A DNA stretch of 64,000 nucleotides from Pseudomonas denitrificans (nom. rej.) (GTDB lineage Bacteria; Pseudomonadota; Gammaproteobacteria; Pseudomonadales; Pseudomonadaceae), in NCBI RefSeq assembly GCF_008807415.1, contig NZ_CP043626.1:2666001-2730000 (forward strand), read 5' to 3'. Within the stretch, counting starts at the first letter, position 1; every line of letters starts with the position of its first letter. The notes below the pieces were generated by a model. That model searched no databases and was not told the DNA's origin. It saw only the letters and a list, made by a program, of their open reading frames with translations. Shown here piece after piece: positions 44,520 to 52,870 of this stretch. A program made the translations under genes and the position numbers.

Positions 44520-45590
44520 TCAGTCCGCGCGAAGGGGTTGGGAAGAAGGTGCCAGGCGGCGCGCACCGGCCATGCCGACAGCGACGATGGCGCCATCGGC
44601 GGCGGTGATCGCGGCTGTCAGCGGCAGGCCGTCGGTGACCGGCAGCGGCTGCACGGCGAAAGCGTCCAGGCCGCTGCGCAGCAGCATCCCAGCCTGGTTG
44701 GCGAGCAGCAGTTGCCCGCCCGCCACGCGGATGCCGTTGAGCGATGCGGGGATCGGATTGGCCAGCGGCTGGAAGCTTTCGCCGGCATCGTCGGAAGCCA
44801 GCAGGGTGCCGCGTAGGCCGCCCACCAGCAGGCGCCCACCGGGCAGCACGGCGGCGGCGAAGTAGCTGCCGTCGTAGGGGCTTTGCAGGGCATCGAAGTG
44901 GGCGCCGTCATCGCGCGAACGCAGCAACAGGCCTTGCTCGCCGGCGACGTACAGGTCACTGCCGGCGCGGGCCAGGGCGTACAGGTGAAGACCGCGCTGG
45001 TTCGGCAGCCGGCCCATCTCGGACTGCCAGCTGCGACCGCCATCGGCAGTGCTCAGGGCCACGCCGTATGCGCCGACCACCAGGCCGTGGCGGGTATCGG
45101 CGAAGCTCAGCGCCAGCAGCGGTTTGTCGGCGCCGTCGGCCACCAACCTTTGCGCAGCGGCGACGCGCGCAGCGTCTCCGGAAGCCTCGGCGGCCTGCTG
45201 CTCCAGGGCAGCGCCACGCTTGCCGTCGAGTTGCAGGGTCCAGTGCTCGCCGCCGTCCTCGCTGTGCAGCACCACGCCGGCGTGGCCGATGGCCCAGCCA
45301 CTCTGCGCATCGATGAACTGTACGGCAGTCAGGCCAGCGCTCACCGGCACCGCCGTGGCTTGGCGCCAGGTAGTGCCGTTATCGTCGGAGAGCAGCACCA
45401 CGCCACGCTCCCCCACTGCCACCAGACGCTCGCCAGCGCGGGCCACATCCTGCAGCACCGCGCGCAGGGCCTGCGGGCCATGCACGGCGGGCTGCGCCAG
45501 GACATCCACGCTGCCACCGGCAAACGCCGCGGGCACCGCGGGCACCGCGCAACAGGCTGCCAGCAGCCAGGCGGAGAGACTCTTCTTCAT
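44520..45590 (-). CDS. YCF48-like exported repeat protein
   Basis: About 356 residues: signal peptide MKKSLSAWLLAACCAVPAVPAAFAGG then beta-propeller repeats with recurring S-x-D-G-G-x-x-W units (HSEDGGEHWTLQ, STADGGRSWQSE, SRDDGAHFDAL, SDDAGESFQPL), typical of YCF48/BNR proteins. Such proteins accompany MMPL permeases. AAGG precedes the ATG at 45590. Confidence 0.83.
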   Translation of the reverse strand: MKKSLSAWLLAACCAVPAVPAAFAGGSVDVLAQPAVHGPQALRAVLQDVARAGERLVAVGERGVVLLSDDNGTTWRQATAVPVSAGLTAVQFIDAQSGWAIGHAGVVLHSEDGGEHWTLQLDGKRGAALEQQAAEASGDAARVAAAQRLVADGADKPLLALSFADTRHGLVVGAYGVALSTADGGRSWQSEMGRLPNQRGLHLYALARAGSDLYVAGEQGLLLRSRDDGAHFDALQSPYDGSYFAAAVLPGGRLLVGGLRGTLLASDDAGESFQPLANPIPASLNGIRVAGGQLLLANQAGMLLRSGLDAFAVQPLPVTDGLPLTAAITAADGAIVAVGMAGARRLAPSSQPLRAD

Positions 45591-45606
45591 CGCACGCAAC
45601 CTTTCT

Positions 45607-45614
45607 TTTTTCTT
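45607..45614 (-). promoter_or_regulatory. Hfq/Crc-type motif before the YCF48 gene
   Basis: AAGAAAAA on the minus strand, 17 bp before the ATG, in a long purine run. Confidence 0.42.
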
Positions 45615-45645
45615 GTAATCGGTACAACGGTTTCGCTACGGAGCT

Positions 45646-45713
45646 CCCTGTAGGACGGGCGGGGGCGCCTAGCCCATGCTCGCGAATCGTGGGCATGGCC
45701 CGCTCCTACAGGG
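45646..45713. repeat. REP element (first copy)
   Basis: Inverted ends CCCTGTAGGACGGGC and GCCCGCTCCTACAGGG around a GGGCATGGCC core. Nearly the same arms occur at 54121. Pseudomonas-type repetitive extragenic palindrome. Confidence 0.8.
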
Positions 45714-45761
45714 TTCCCGCAGCTGGGCGAAGCCCGAGACGTCGGGCCTGCCCGCGGACGA

Positions 45762-47129
45762 TCAGCGCACGCCCTCACCCGCCATGGCGTCGGCGGTGAA
45801 CACCGAGTCCTTGTAGGGCGGCACGATGCGGTACTGCTCGCTCTTGCCGGCGAACAGGTCGCCGGCGAACCAGGCCCCGGAGAGCAGGTCGTAGAAGCCG
45901 TTGGTGAGGGTCACCACGCCGGGCAGGTCGGGCATCACCACCGGCGAGGTCCAGACCACCTTGGCCAGCTGGTTGCGGGCGTCGTAGCGCTCGCCGAGCA
46001 CGGCGGCCCAGGTGTCCTCGTCCAGGTAGTAGGTGCTCTTCGGCATCACATGGCGCTGGCCGTCCTTGAGCGTCGCTTCCACCACCCAGACGCGGTGCAG
46101 TTCCCAGCGGATGGCGTCGGACTTCAGGTGGTGCGCGTCGAGCATCGATTCGGCGCTGGCGGCGGTGAACACCTTGTTGGCGTTGTAGGGGATGTACATC
46201 TCCTTCTTGCCCACCAGCTTCCAGTCGAAGCGGTCGACGCGGCCGTTGAACACGTACAGCTCGTCGAAGCTCATGACCCCGGCGGTGGCCGGCGTCGGTG
46301 TATCGCAGCAGGCGTTGGGCAGGCGGCGCACGCGGCGCTGGCCGGGCAGGTAGGTCCACACGGCAGCCTTGTCGGCGTTGAGGTTCTCAAGGCCGGTGAT
46401 GGCCTCGCCGGCGCGCAGCGGCGGGCCGTCGTTGATCATGCGGATGGACCAGAACACGCCCTTCTCGCCGCTGCCGCCGGGCAGGTACCAGGGCATCTGG
46501 AAATCACCGCGCGAGTCGTTGGTCAGCACGTGCTTGCCGTCGGCGGTGGTCAGGTACTGGTTGAAGTTCGAGTGCCAGGAAGCCCCGCGCCAGCGCAGCA
46601 GGTGGTTCCAGATGGCCTCCACGCCGTTGCCCGGAATCGGGAACGGAATCCCTCCGGCAGCGCCTTCGGGCATCGGTCCGGCGGGGCCCTCCACCAGCTT
46701 GCCGCTGGTGGCGTTGGCGAAGGTGGCGTCGTACACCGACTGCGGCGCGGCCGCGCTGCGGTGGGTCGGGTAGACCTCCAGGCGGTAGCTGTCCGGGTAC
46801 TTCTTCAGCATCGCCTGGATGCCGGGGGTCAGTTTGTCGGCGTACTGCGCCATGTTCTGCGCGGTGATGGTCAGTTGCGGTTTCTCGCTGGCGAAGGGAT
46901 CGCCGCGCTTGCCGCCGTCCTTGTAGGCCGGGTCGACCTGGGTGTAGCCGCCGGTCCAGGCCGGGATGCTGCCGTCGGCGTTGCCGGCGCGCTCGCCGCC
47001 CAGCGGGGTCAGGGTGGTCTTCAGCTTGCCCGCCTCCTCGGCGGACACCGCGCCAAAGGCGCCATGGGCAAACAGCAGGGAGGCACTCAAAGCGGTGAGC
47101 AGGGAAACGACTTTCTTGTTGTGTTTCAT
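45762..47129 (-). CDS. DUF1329 exported protein
   Basis: 455 residues: signal peptide MKHNKKVVSLLTALSASLLFAHGAFG, then the DUF1329 region with GGIPFPIP, RRVRRLPNACCDTPTPAT, WRLVGKKEMYIPYN-type and ATLKDGQRHVMPKSTYYLDEDTW segments. Family is an outer-membrane-associated protein related in fold to lipoprotein carriers (LolA-like). The AACAAGAA motif falls in its first codons. Cluster partner of the DUF1302 porin. Confidence 0.88.
   Translation of the reverse strand: MKHNKKVVSLLTALSASLLFAHGAFGAVSAEEAGKLKTTLTPLGGERAGNADGSIPAWTGGYTQVDPAYKDGGKRGDPFASEKPQLTITAQNMAQYADKLTPGIQAMLKKYPDSYRLEVYPTHRSAAAPQSVYDATFANATSGKLVEGPAGPMPEGAAGGIPFPIPGNGVEAIWNHLLRWRGASWHSNFNQYLTTADGKHVLTNDSRGDFQMPWYLPGGSGEKGVFWSIRMINDGPPLRAGEAITGLENLNADKAAVWTYLPGQRRVRRLPNACCDTPTPATAGVMSFDELYVFNGRVDRFDWKLVGKKEMYIPYNANKVFTAASAESMLDAHHLKSDAIRWELHRVWVVEATLKDGQRHVMPKSTYYLDEDTWAAVLGERYDARNQLAKVVWTSPVVMPDLPGVVTLTNGFYDLLSGAWFAGDLFAGKSEQYRIVPPYKDSVFTADAMAGEGVR
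47113..47120 (-). promoter_or_regulatory. Hfq/Crc-type motif in the DUF1329 start
   Basis: AACAAGAA on the minus strand within codons 4-6 of the gene starting at 47129. Confidence 0.5.
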
Positions 47130-47143
47130 CGGGCAGTCCTCGG

Positions 47144-48813
47144 TCAGAAGGTGCGGCTGACGGTGAAGGCGATGAAGTCGCGGTCTTTCAGCGACTGTTC
47201 GAAGGTGTAGTGGTTGTCGGCGTCGAGGAAGGTGTTCTCCGGGCCGTAGTAGTGCGTGTAGGTCAGGCCCAGGCTCCAGGTGTTGAGGTAGTTGCCCTTC
47301 AGGCCGATGTTCAGGTCGCCGCCGTGGTCGGTGCCGAAGCCGGTGCCCAGCGCCTCGGAGGCGCCGTTGGTGTAGCTCGCGCCGATGGGCACCGAGAGGT
47401 CGAGGCCGGGGTAGATCTGCCGGTACATCGGTTCGAACACCAGGCGCAGGCTGGTGGCGTCGCGGTCGGCGTTGGGGTCGACCGCATCGGCGTTCTTGCT
47501 CACGCTCATCACCCGGTTCCAGGCGATCTCGCCGAGGAAGCTCGACTCGGCAGCGACGAAGTTCGGCTCCAGGCTCGCCAGCCAGGAGAAGTTGGCGTGC
47601 AAGGTACGGCCGGTGGCGTAGACCGGGTCGTCGTCGTTGTCGATCGCCTCGCCCACCGCCAGCGCATGCTGGCTGGTGGAGGCCAGCGGCTGGTTCCAGC
47701 GGGTGGACAGCTCGCCGGCCACGTTGAAGTTGCCCAGGGTGGTGGAGAAGCTCGCACCCAGTGCCTCGATGCCTTCGGGGTAGACCCAGTAGAACTCGCC
47801 GGCCTTGCCGGTCACCGGGTTGAGGCTGGCGAAGTCCGGGCGCACGTTGAGCTGCGGGCTCTTGTCGTGGAAGCGGATGGCGTAGACGCCCCAGTCCACC
47901 GTCTCGGTGCGCCAGCGCAACTGCACGCCGCCCTGCCCCGAGTCCTTGGCCTCCTTGTCGTTGCCACGGTAGAAGGCCAGCGGCTGGCCCCCGGCATCAC
48001 CGGCGCGCCGATGAACATGCGCTCGCCGCCGTCGCCGAAGAAGTCGTCGTTGGAGAAGTAGCTGCCGGCGGCGGGCAGGCGGTTGGCTTCCCACTCGAAC
48101 TGGTAGTAGGCGCCCAGCGACACATCCGGGGTCAGCTGCAGCTGGCCGGAGACCTGCTGCACCGGGCGGATCAGTTCCTTGAACTGGGTATTGGGCACCG
48201 ACAGGCCCTTGACCACGTCGATCGGCGCCATGCCGCCGGCGATGCCGTTCATGCCGTAGAACAGGCTCTCGCCCCACTGCATGGCGTAGCGGCCCAGGCG
48301 CCCGGACACCGGCATCTCGCCGATCTCGGTCTTGCCGAAGACGAAGGCATCCAGCAGTTCGCCCTTGCGCCCGTGGAGGGTGCGGGTGTCGTCGGTGAAC
48401 TCGTCGTAGTCCACCGAGTAGCTGTTGGCGCGGCTCGGATCGTTGTTGTCGGTGCCGCGGTTGTAGACGTCGTCGTACCAGGCCGCGCCGCTGATCCGCG
48501 CACCGACATCGCCGTAGGTGATGTCCAGCTCGGAGAGCAGATCCAGGCGGTTGGAGATCAGGCCCTTGTCGAAGTTGCGGTCGCCGTCGTCCAGGTTCAG
48601 CGCGGTCTGGCCTTCGCTGAGCTTGCTGCTGGCATCCTGGGTGCGCCAGGCGGCGCTGTACTTCAGGGTGTTGTCCCAGCGCGCCCGCAGGTCGGGGTTG
48701 CCGGTGTCGAATTCGAAGGCCTGGGCGTGGCTGGCGGCCAGCGCAAGGAGCGCCAGGGTGATGGGCTTGAGCGGCGGCAGCGGCCGCGCGGTTGCACGCG
48801 TGCGAGTCAACAT
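47144..48813 (-). pseudogene. DUF1302 outer-membrane porin-like protein, one frameshift
   Basis: Read across one break it is a ~556-residue outer-membrane protein: signal peptide ending SHAQA, an N-terminal region (FEFDTGNPDLRARWDNTLKYSAAWR) and beta-strands to a terminal Phe (VSRTF). The break is a C5 run at 47988-47992 on the plus strand (G5 in the gene); one more G restores VMPGGQPLAFYRG. No other lesion. Start at 48813 with AAGAGG and an AACAAGAA motif upstream. DUF1302 proteins co-occur with DUF1329 and are thought to allow passage of hydrophobic or aromatic compounds. Confidence 0.84.
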
Positions 48814-48826
48814 CGGGGTTTCCTCT

Positions 48827-48834
48827 TTCTTGTT
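48827..48834 (-). promoter_or_regulatory. Hfq/Crc-type motif before the DUF1302 gene
   Basis: AACAAGAA in an A/G-rich leader, 13 bases before the ATG at 48813. Confidence 0.55.
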
Positions 48835-48912
48835 CTTGTGTGTCGGTGTTGGCGGTTGTGGGTGACCCGGGCCGTGGCGCGCCATCAAGGCAGGGCGCGC
48901 CGGGCGGAGAGA

Positions 48913-50037
48913 TCAGATGGGGCGTGCGGTGACCTCCAGCATCTGCTTGACCAGGCCGATGCGGTCGAAGGACGGGTCGCGCTGGATTTCCTTCTCGCCG
49001 GCCAGCAGGGACATCTCGCTGATGAACCTGCAGCGCTCGAAGCGGCGGCCCATGAAGCGCTGCAGCTGGTCTTCCAGCTCGCCGCCAGCGGTCAGCTCCT
49101 CGGCCAGCACCACGGCATCCTCGATGGCCATGCCGGCGCCCTGGCCCAGGTGCGGCGTGGTGGCGTGGGCGGCGTCGCCGATCAGCAGCACGCGGCCGCG
49201 GTACCAGGGTTCATCGACGAACACGGCTTCCAGCGGCTTGTAGACGACCTCGCTGCTGTCGCCGATCTGCTCGCGCAGCTCGCCGATCAGCCCGCCGAAG
49301 CCGGCCAGGCGCTGGCGCAGGCCGTCGGCCAGGCTGGCCGGGTCCATCCAGGGGTTGCCCGGCTCGTGGGAGGTGGTGAAGAGGTACATCAGGTCATCGG
49401 CCAGCGGCACCAGGCCGGCGTTGCCCGACGGGCCCTGGTAGTTCGCCAGGTGATCGATGCCGGCGGCGCGCGGGAAGTTGTGGCGCCACACCGACTGACC
49501 AGTGAAGCGCGGCTGGTACTTATCGCCGAAGAGCAGGCCGCGCACCCTGGAGAACAGGCCATCGGCGCCCACCACCAGCGCGTAGCGGCCCTGGCTGCCG
49601 TCGCTGAACAGCACATCGACGCCACTGGCGTCCTGTTCGAGGCTTTCCACCGAAGTGCCCAGGCGCACCTGGGTGCCCAGTTCGATGGCGGTCTCGCTCA
49701 GTACCTTGTGCAGCGCACGACGGGAGATGCCGACGTTGGCCGGGTACTGCGGGCCGGCCAGGCGCTGGCCGGGAATGCGCGCCAGCTGCTCGCCCTGCGT
49801 GGTGTAGATGGCCACGTCCTCGAAGGCGTAGGCCGCATCCAGGTAGGCGTCGAGCAGGCCAAGGCGGTGCATCTCGCGCACCACGTTGCTCTGCTGGATG
49901 ATGCCGACGCCGTAGACCGTCCACTCGGTCTTCAGCTCGACCAGATCGACCGCGACTCCCTTGCGGCGCAGGGCGATGGCGGCGCACAGCCCGCCAATCC
50001 CGCCGCCCACGATCAGCACATTGCTCACAGTATTCAT
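48913..50037 (-). CDS. FAD-dependent aromatic monooxygenase
   Basis: About 374 residues: FAD-binding GGGIGGLCAAIAL near residue 12, the mid-motif VVGADGLFSRVR, and GDAAHATTPHLGQGAGMAIED near 285. Matches single-component class A flavin hydroxylases that hydroxylate phenolic rings with NAD(P)H and O2. Controlled by an upstream operator at 50131-50177 and an A-rich leader. Which ring position is hydroxylated cannot be told. Confidence 0.88.
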   Translation of the reverse strand: MNTVSNVLIVGGGIGGLCAAIALRRKGVAVDLVELKTEWTVYGVGIIQQSNVVREMHRLGLLDAYLDAAYAFEDVAIYTTQGEQLARIPGQRLAGPQYPANVGISRRALHKVLSETAIELGTQVRLGTSVESLEQDASGVDVLFSDGSQGRYALVVGADGLFSRVRGLLFGDKYQPRFTGQSVWRHNFPRAAGIDHLANYQGPSGNAGLVPLADDLMYLFTTSHEPGNPWMDPASLADGLRQRLAGFGGLIGELREQIGDSSEVVYKPLEAVFVDEPWYRGRVLLIGDAAHATTPHLGQGAGMAIEDAVVLAEELTAGGELEDQLQRFMGRRFERCRFISEMSLLAGEKEIQRDPSFDRIGLVKQMLEVTARPI

Positions 50038-50055
50038 GGCATCTCTCACGTCTTG

Positions 50056-50063
50056 TTCTTGTT
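50056..50063 (-). promoter_or_regulatory. Hfq/Crc-type motif before the FAD monooxygenase
   Basis: AACAAGAA, 18 bases before the ATG at 50037, in a longer ACAACAAGAACAAGA run. Confidence 0.55.
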
Positions 50064-50130
50064 GTCCGCCACGTTCTGCGCGGCGGCCGTTCTGCGTGCC
50101 CGGGGCACAGCTTCCCGGCGGGGCCGGGCT

Positions 50131-50177
50131 TTGACCAATCGCGTCCGCGGATGCGACCTATCGCGCGGCGCGATACC
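50131..50177 (-). promoter_or_regulatory. Composite LysR-type operator upstream of the FAD monooxygenase
   Basis: Contains CCTATCG-CGCGGCG-CGATACC (50157-50177, a T-N11-A box; TATCGCG-CGG-CGCGATA is perfect) next to an inner element CCAATCGC...GATGCGA. Sits about 95 bp before the start at 50037, oriented like the copies at 51583 and 52725. Confidence 0.68.
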
Positions 50178-50525
50178 TCAGGCGTCCAGTTGCGCCAGCG
50201 GCAATAGCAGCCAGCCGTCGGCCTCGCGGTGTTGCAGCGCCGGCAGCACGTCCCCGCGACAGGGGCCGTGCACGCAGGCGCCGTCCTCCGGGCGGAAGCG
50301 CGCGCCGTGGGCGTAGCAGATGACCCACTGGCCATCGGCGCTGAGGAAGCGGTCCTTGCGGTACTCCAGCGGCACCGACAGGTGCGGGCAGAGGTTGCGG
50401 TACACACGCACCCGACCCTGGTGACGGAGAGCGAACAGGCTGTCCGCTCCCCTGCCCTGCGGGTCGAAGCCGCGAGACTGCCCCTCGCCCAGCTCGTCGA
50501 GCCGGCACAGCGCCACGCAATCCAC
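50178..50525 (-). CDS. Rieske 2Fe-2S ferredoxin
   Basis: 115 residues with Rieske ligands C-P-H (NLCPHLSVPL) and C-x-x-H (VICYAHGARF) about 25 residues apart. A soluble ferredoxin for an oxygenase. GTG start, 3 bp after the VOC dioxygenase stop, so the two are co-translated. Partner could be either Rieske oxygenase in the locus. Confidence 0.85.
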   Translation of the reverse strand: MDCVALCRLDELGEGQSRGFDPQGRGADSLFALRHQGRVRVYRNLCPHLSVPLEYRKDRFLSADGQWVICYAHGARFRPEDGACVHGPCRGDVLPALQHREADGWLLLPLAQLDA

Positions 50526-50528
50526 GGT

Positions 50529-51470
50529 TCAGCCCTGCTTGGGCGGCGGGCCGCCGGGCGCCCATTTCTCCCGCGAGGTGAAGAGGAACAGCTGCGAGTT
50601 GTCCGCCGACATCGGCGCCTGGCGTGCGGCCCAGGCGTCGTCGTGCTTGTCCATGTCGGCGTCGTACTCGATGTGGCAACCCAGCGGGCTGTTGAAGTAC
50701 CAGAACCAGTTGGAGCCCAGCAGGTGGCGGCCGGGGCCCCAGAAGCTGGTCCAGCCCTTCTGCTGGAAGCGCGTGCCGGCCAGCAGCACTTCGGTACCGC
50801 TGCCCATGTGGAAGGTGAAGTGTTCACAGCCCTGCATGTGCGGCGGGGTCTGGATCATGAACAGGCAGTGGTGGTCGTCCATGCCGGCGGTGCGCATGAA
50901 GGGGCCGACGCCGACGAAGCTGTCGGTGGTAACGAAGCCCAGGCGGTCGCGGTAGAAGGCTTCGCCCTTGGCCGCGTCGGGCACGAAGTAGACGACGTGG
51001 GACAGGGTGCGCGGCTGCGCCGGCATGTCCGGGGTGATGCCCAGCTGGTTGAGCGGGCGCTGCGGCGCGCTGCCGGGGGCGTTGGTCAGGTCGGCCGGCG
51101 CTTCGAAGGTGCGGCGCCAGGAAACCTGGAAGGCGATGGCGAAGCCCAGGTCGTCGACGCTGTGCAGCGCGCCGTTCTCGTCGCGGCGCACCTCGCGGTC
51201 ACGCCCCAGTTCGTCGGCGATGGCTTCCAGGTCCGCGGTGGACGCCACGCCGTAGAGGGTTTCGCGCAGCGACGGGGTTGGCCCGAGCGCCGGCGGCAGG
51301 CTCGGATCGTCACCCCGGCGGATGATGATCGCGGTGCCGTCCAGCGCCTCGAAACGGCCGCCGTCGGCATCCAGTTGGGCGGCCGTGAGGCCGTAGTCAC
51401 GCAGGCAATCGGCACAGGCCTGGATATCGTCGACGCCGAATACCAGCGCGTCGAGTCCAAGAATGTTCAT
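50529..51470 (-). CDS. Two-domain VOC protein, extradiol-dioxygenase-like
   Basis: 313 residues with two vicinal-oxygen-chelate modules. The second carries the likely iron ligands: His near 158 (LSHVVYF), His near 216 (CEHFTFH) and Glu near 267 (HIEYDAD), the pattern of type I extradiol catechol dioxygenases. It may cleave a hydroxylated ring made by the FAD monooxygenase. GGAGTGG lies before the ATG. Without activity data a glyoxalase-type role remains possible. Confidence 0.82.
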   Translation of the reverse strand: MNILGLDALVFGVDDIQACADCLRDYGLTAAQLDADGGRFEALDGTAIIIRRGDDPSLPPALGPTPSLRETLYGVASTADLEAIADELGRDREVRRDENGALHSVDDLGFAIAFQVSWRRTFEAPADLTNAPGSAPQRPLNQLGITPDMPAQPRTLSHVVYFVPDAAKGEAFYRDRLGFVTTDSFVGVGPFMRTAGMDDHHCLFMIQTPPHMQGCEHFTFHMGSGTEVLLAGTRFQQKGWTSFWGPGRHLLGSNWFWYFNSPLGCHIEYDADMDKHDDAWAARQAPMSADNSQLFLFTSREKWAPGGPPPKQG

Positions 51471-51582
51471 GGCTACCACTCCATTGAAATTATGTTCGGC
51501 GCCGGGCAGGGGTCGCCGGTGGTGGGTCGCCGCGGCTCGTCGGCCGCTCGACTGGAGCGCAGGTTGATGGCTGGCCCGGCAA

Positions 51583-51630
51583 CCTGACCAATCGCATGTG
51601 GGGATGCGAGGCATCGGCAATCGCGATACC
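51583..51630 (-). promoter_or_regulatory. Composite LysR-type operator upstream of the VOC/ferredoxin operon
   Basis: CCAATCGCATGTGGGGATG with a TCGCAT-N6-ATGCGA dyad, then GGCATCG-GCAATCG-CGATACC (51610-51630). About 115 bp before the VOC start at 51470. The same order and spacing recur at 50131 and 52725. Two further half-sites (CGTATCG 51689, GGTATCG 51711) lie nearer the LysR gene. Confidence 0.7.
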
Positions 51631-51750
51631 TGCAGCGCGGCCCATGACGCAGGGCGTTAGCCGCGCAGGGAAGGCAGAGTGCTATTGACGTATCGGCAAT
51701 GCGGCCCGAAGGTATCGCGAAAATAACTACAAGAACCGTGAGCCATCGCC

Positions 51751-52688
51751 ATGCGTTTTCACCACCTGGACCTGAACCTCCTGGTAGCGCTGGATGTACT
51801 GCTCGAAGAGCAGAACATCACCCGTGCCGCCGAACGCCTGCACATGACCCAGTCGGCCACCAGCGGCGTGCTGGGGCGCCTGCGCACCTTCTTCGAGGAC
51901 GAACTGCTGGTGCAGGTCGGGCGCAAGATGCAGCCCACGCCCTATGCCCTGGAGCTGGCCGTGCCGGTGCGCGAAGTGCTGCTGACCATCCGCTCCTCGA
52001 TCACCTCCAAGCCGGTGTTCGACCCCGCCAGCAGCAAGCGCCACTTCCGCCTGGTGACCTCGGACTACCTGATCAGCGTGCTGTTCGCCCAGGTCATCCA
52101 GAAGATCCACCAGGAGGCGCCGCACATCACCTTCGAGATGCTCAGCCCGGCGACAACACCGCCGAGATGCTGATGCGCGGCGAACTCGACCTGATGATCG
52201 CGCCCGAGCGCTACGTCATCGACGGCCATCCGGCGCAGCTGCTGTTCGAGGAGGATCACGTCTGCGTGGTCTGGCGCGACAACCCCGAGGTCAGCGACGC
52301 CCTGACGCTGGAGCAGTACATGCAGATGGGCCACATCTCGGTGGGCTTCGGGCGCAACCGGCACCTGAGCATCGAGGACTGGTTCATGAGCCAGTACGGC
52401 TTCAATCGCCGCCTGGAAGTGATCACCAACGACTTCAACACCCTGCCGCAATTGCTGGTGGGCACCCAGCGCGTGGCGACCATGCACCGTCGCCTGGCCG
52501 AGCTGTACGCGCGCTACCTGCCGCTGCGCATCCTGCCGCCACCGGTAAAGATCCCGGTGATGCGCGAATTCATGCTCTGGCACCGCAGCATGGAGGGCGA
52601 TCCCATGCACCGCTGGTTGCGCGAACGCATCCGCGACTTCATCCAGAGCGTCGACCAGCAACCGGACGCTCTGCGCGCCAGCGCCTGA
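51751..52688 (+). pseudogene. LysR-family regulator of the catabolic locus, one frameshift
   Basis: An N-terminal LysR HTH (MRFHHLDLNLLVALDVLLEEQNITRAAERLHMTQSATSGVLGRLR), then an effector domain of NodD/NahR type. The reading frame breaks at CCC 52146-52148; one added C gives FEMLSPGDNTAEMLMRGELD and a complete ~312-residue protein. It is placed divergently from the VOC operon, beside its operators, and is the best candidate for binding the GGYATCG-N7-CGATACC sites. Paralogous to the LysR gene at 56604. Confidence 0.85.
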
Positions 52689-52724
52689 CGCCAGTTATCG
52701 CCCCGGCCGCCGCAACGGCGCCGG

Positions 52725-52767
52725 GGCATCGCGTTTCACGATACCTCGCATCCCCACTCGCGATTGG
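52725..52767 (+). promoter_or_regulatory. Composite LysR-type operator upstream of the alpha/beta hydrolase
   Basis: GGCATCG-CGTTTCA-CGATACC (52725-52745) directly followed by TCGCATCCCCACTCGCGATTGG-like sequence. Same composite element as at 51583 and 50131, in the same orientation relative to the gene, 103 bp before the start at 52870. Confidence 0.7.
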
Positions 52768-52862
52768 CCCCGCGCCACCCCGCCTGCGTACCTTGCCTTC
52801 GAACCGCGCCCTGCGTGCCTGCCGCTGTTTCCGGGCGCCGGACTCAACGACCGCAGAAGGAC

Positions 52863-52870
52863 AAGAAGAA
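52863..52870 (+). promoter_or_regulatory. Hfq/Crc-type motif at the alpha/beta hydrolase start
   Basis: AAGAAGAA ending at the first base of the ATG at 52870. Confidence 0.45.

Noticed and set aside
41937..44816. A plus-strand frame of about 960 codons antisense to the MMPL permease
   Set aside because: His/Gln/Arg-rich shadow of the minus-strand gene; no motif or ribosome site.
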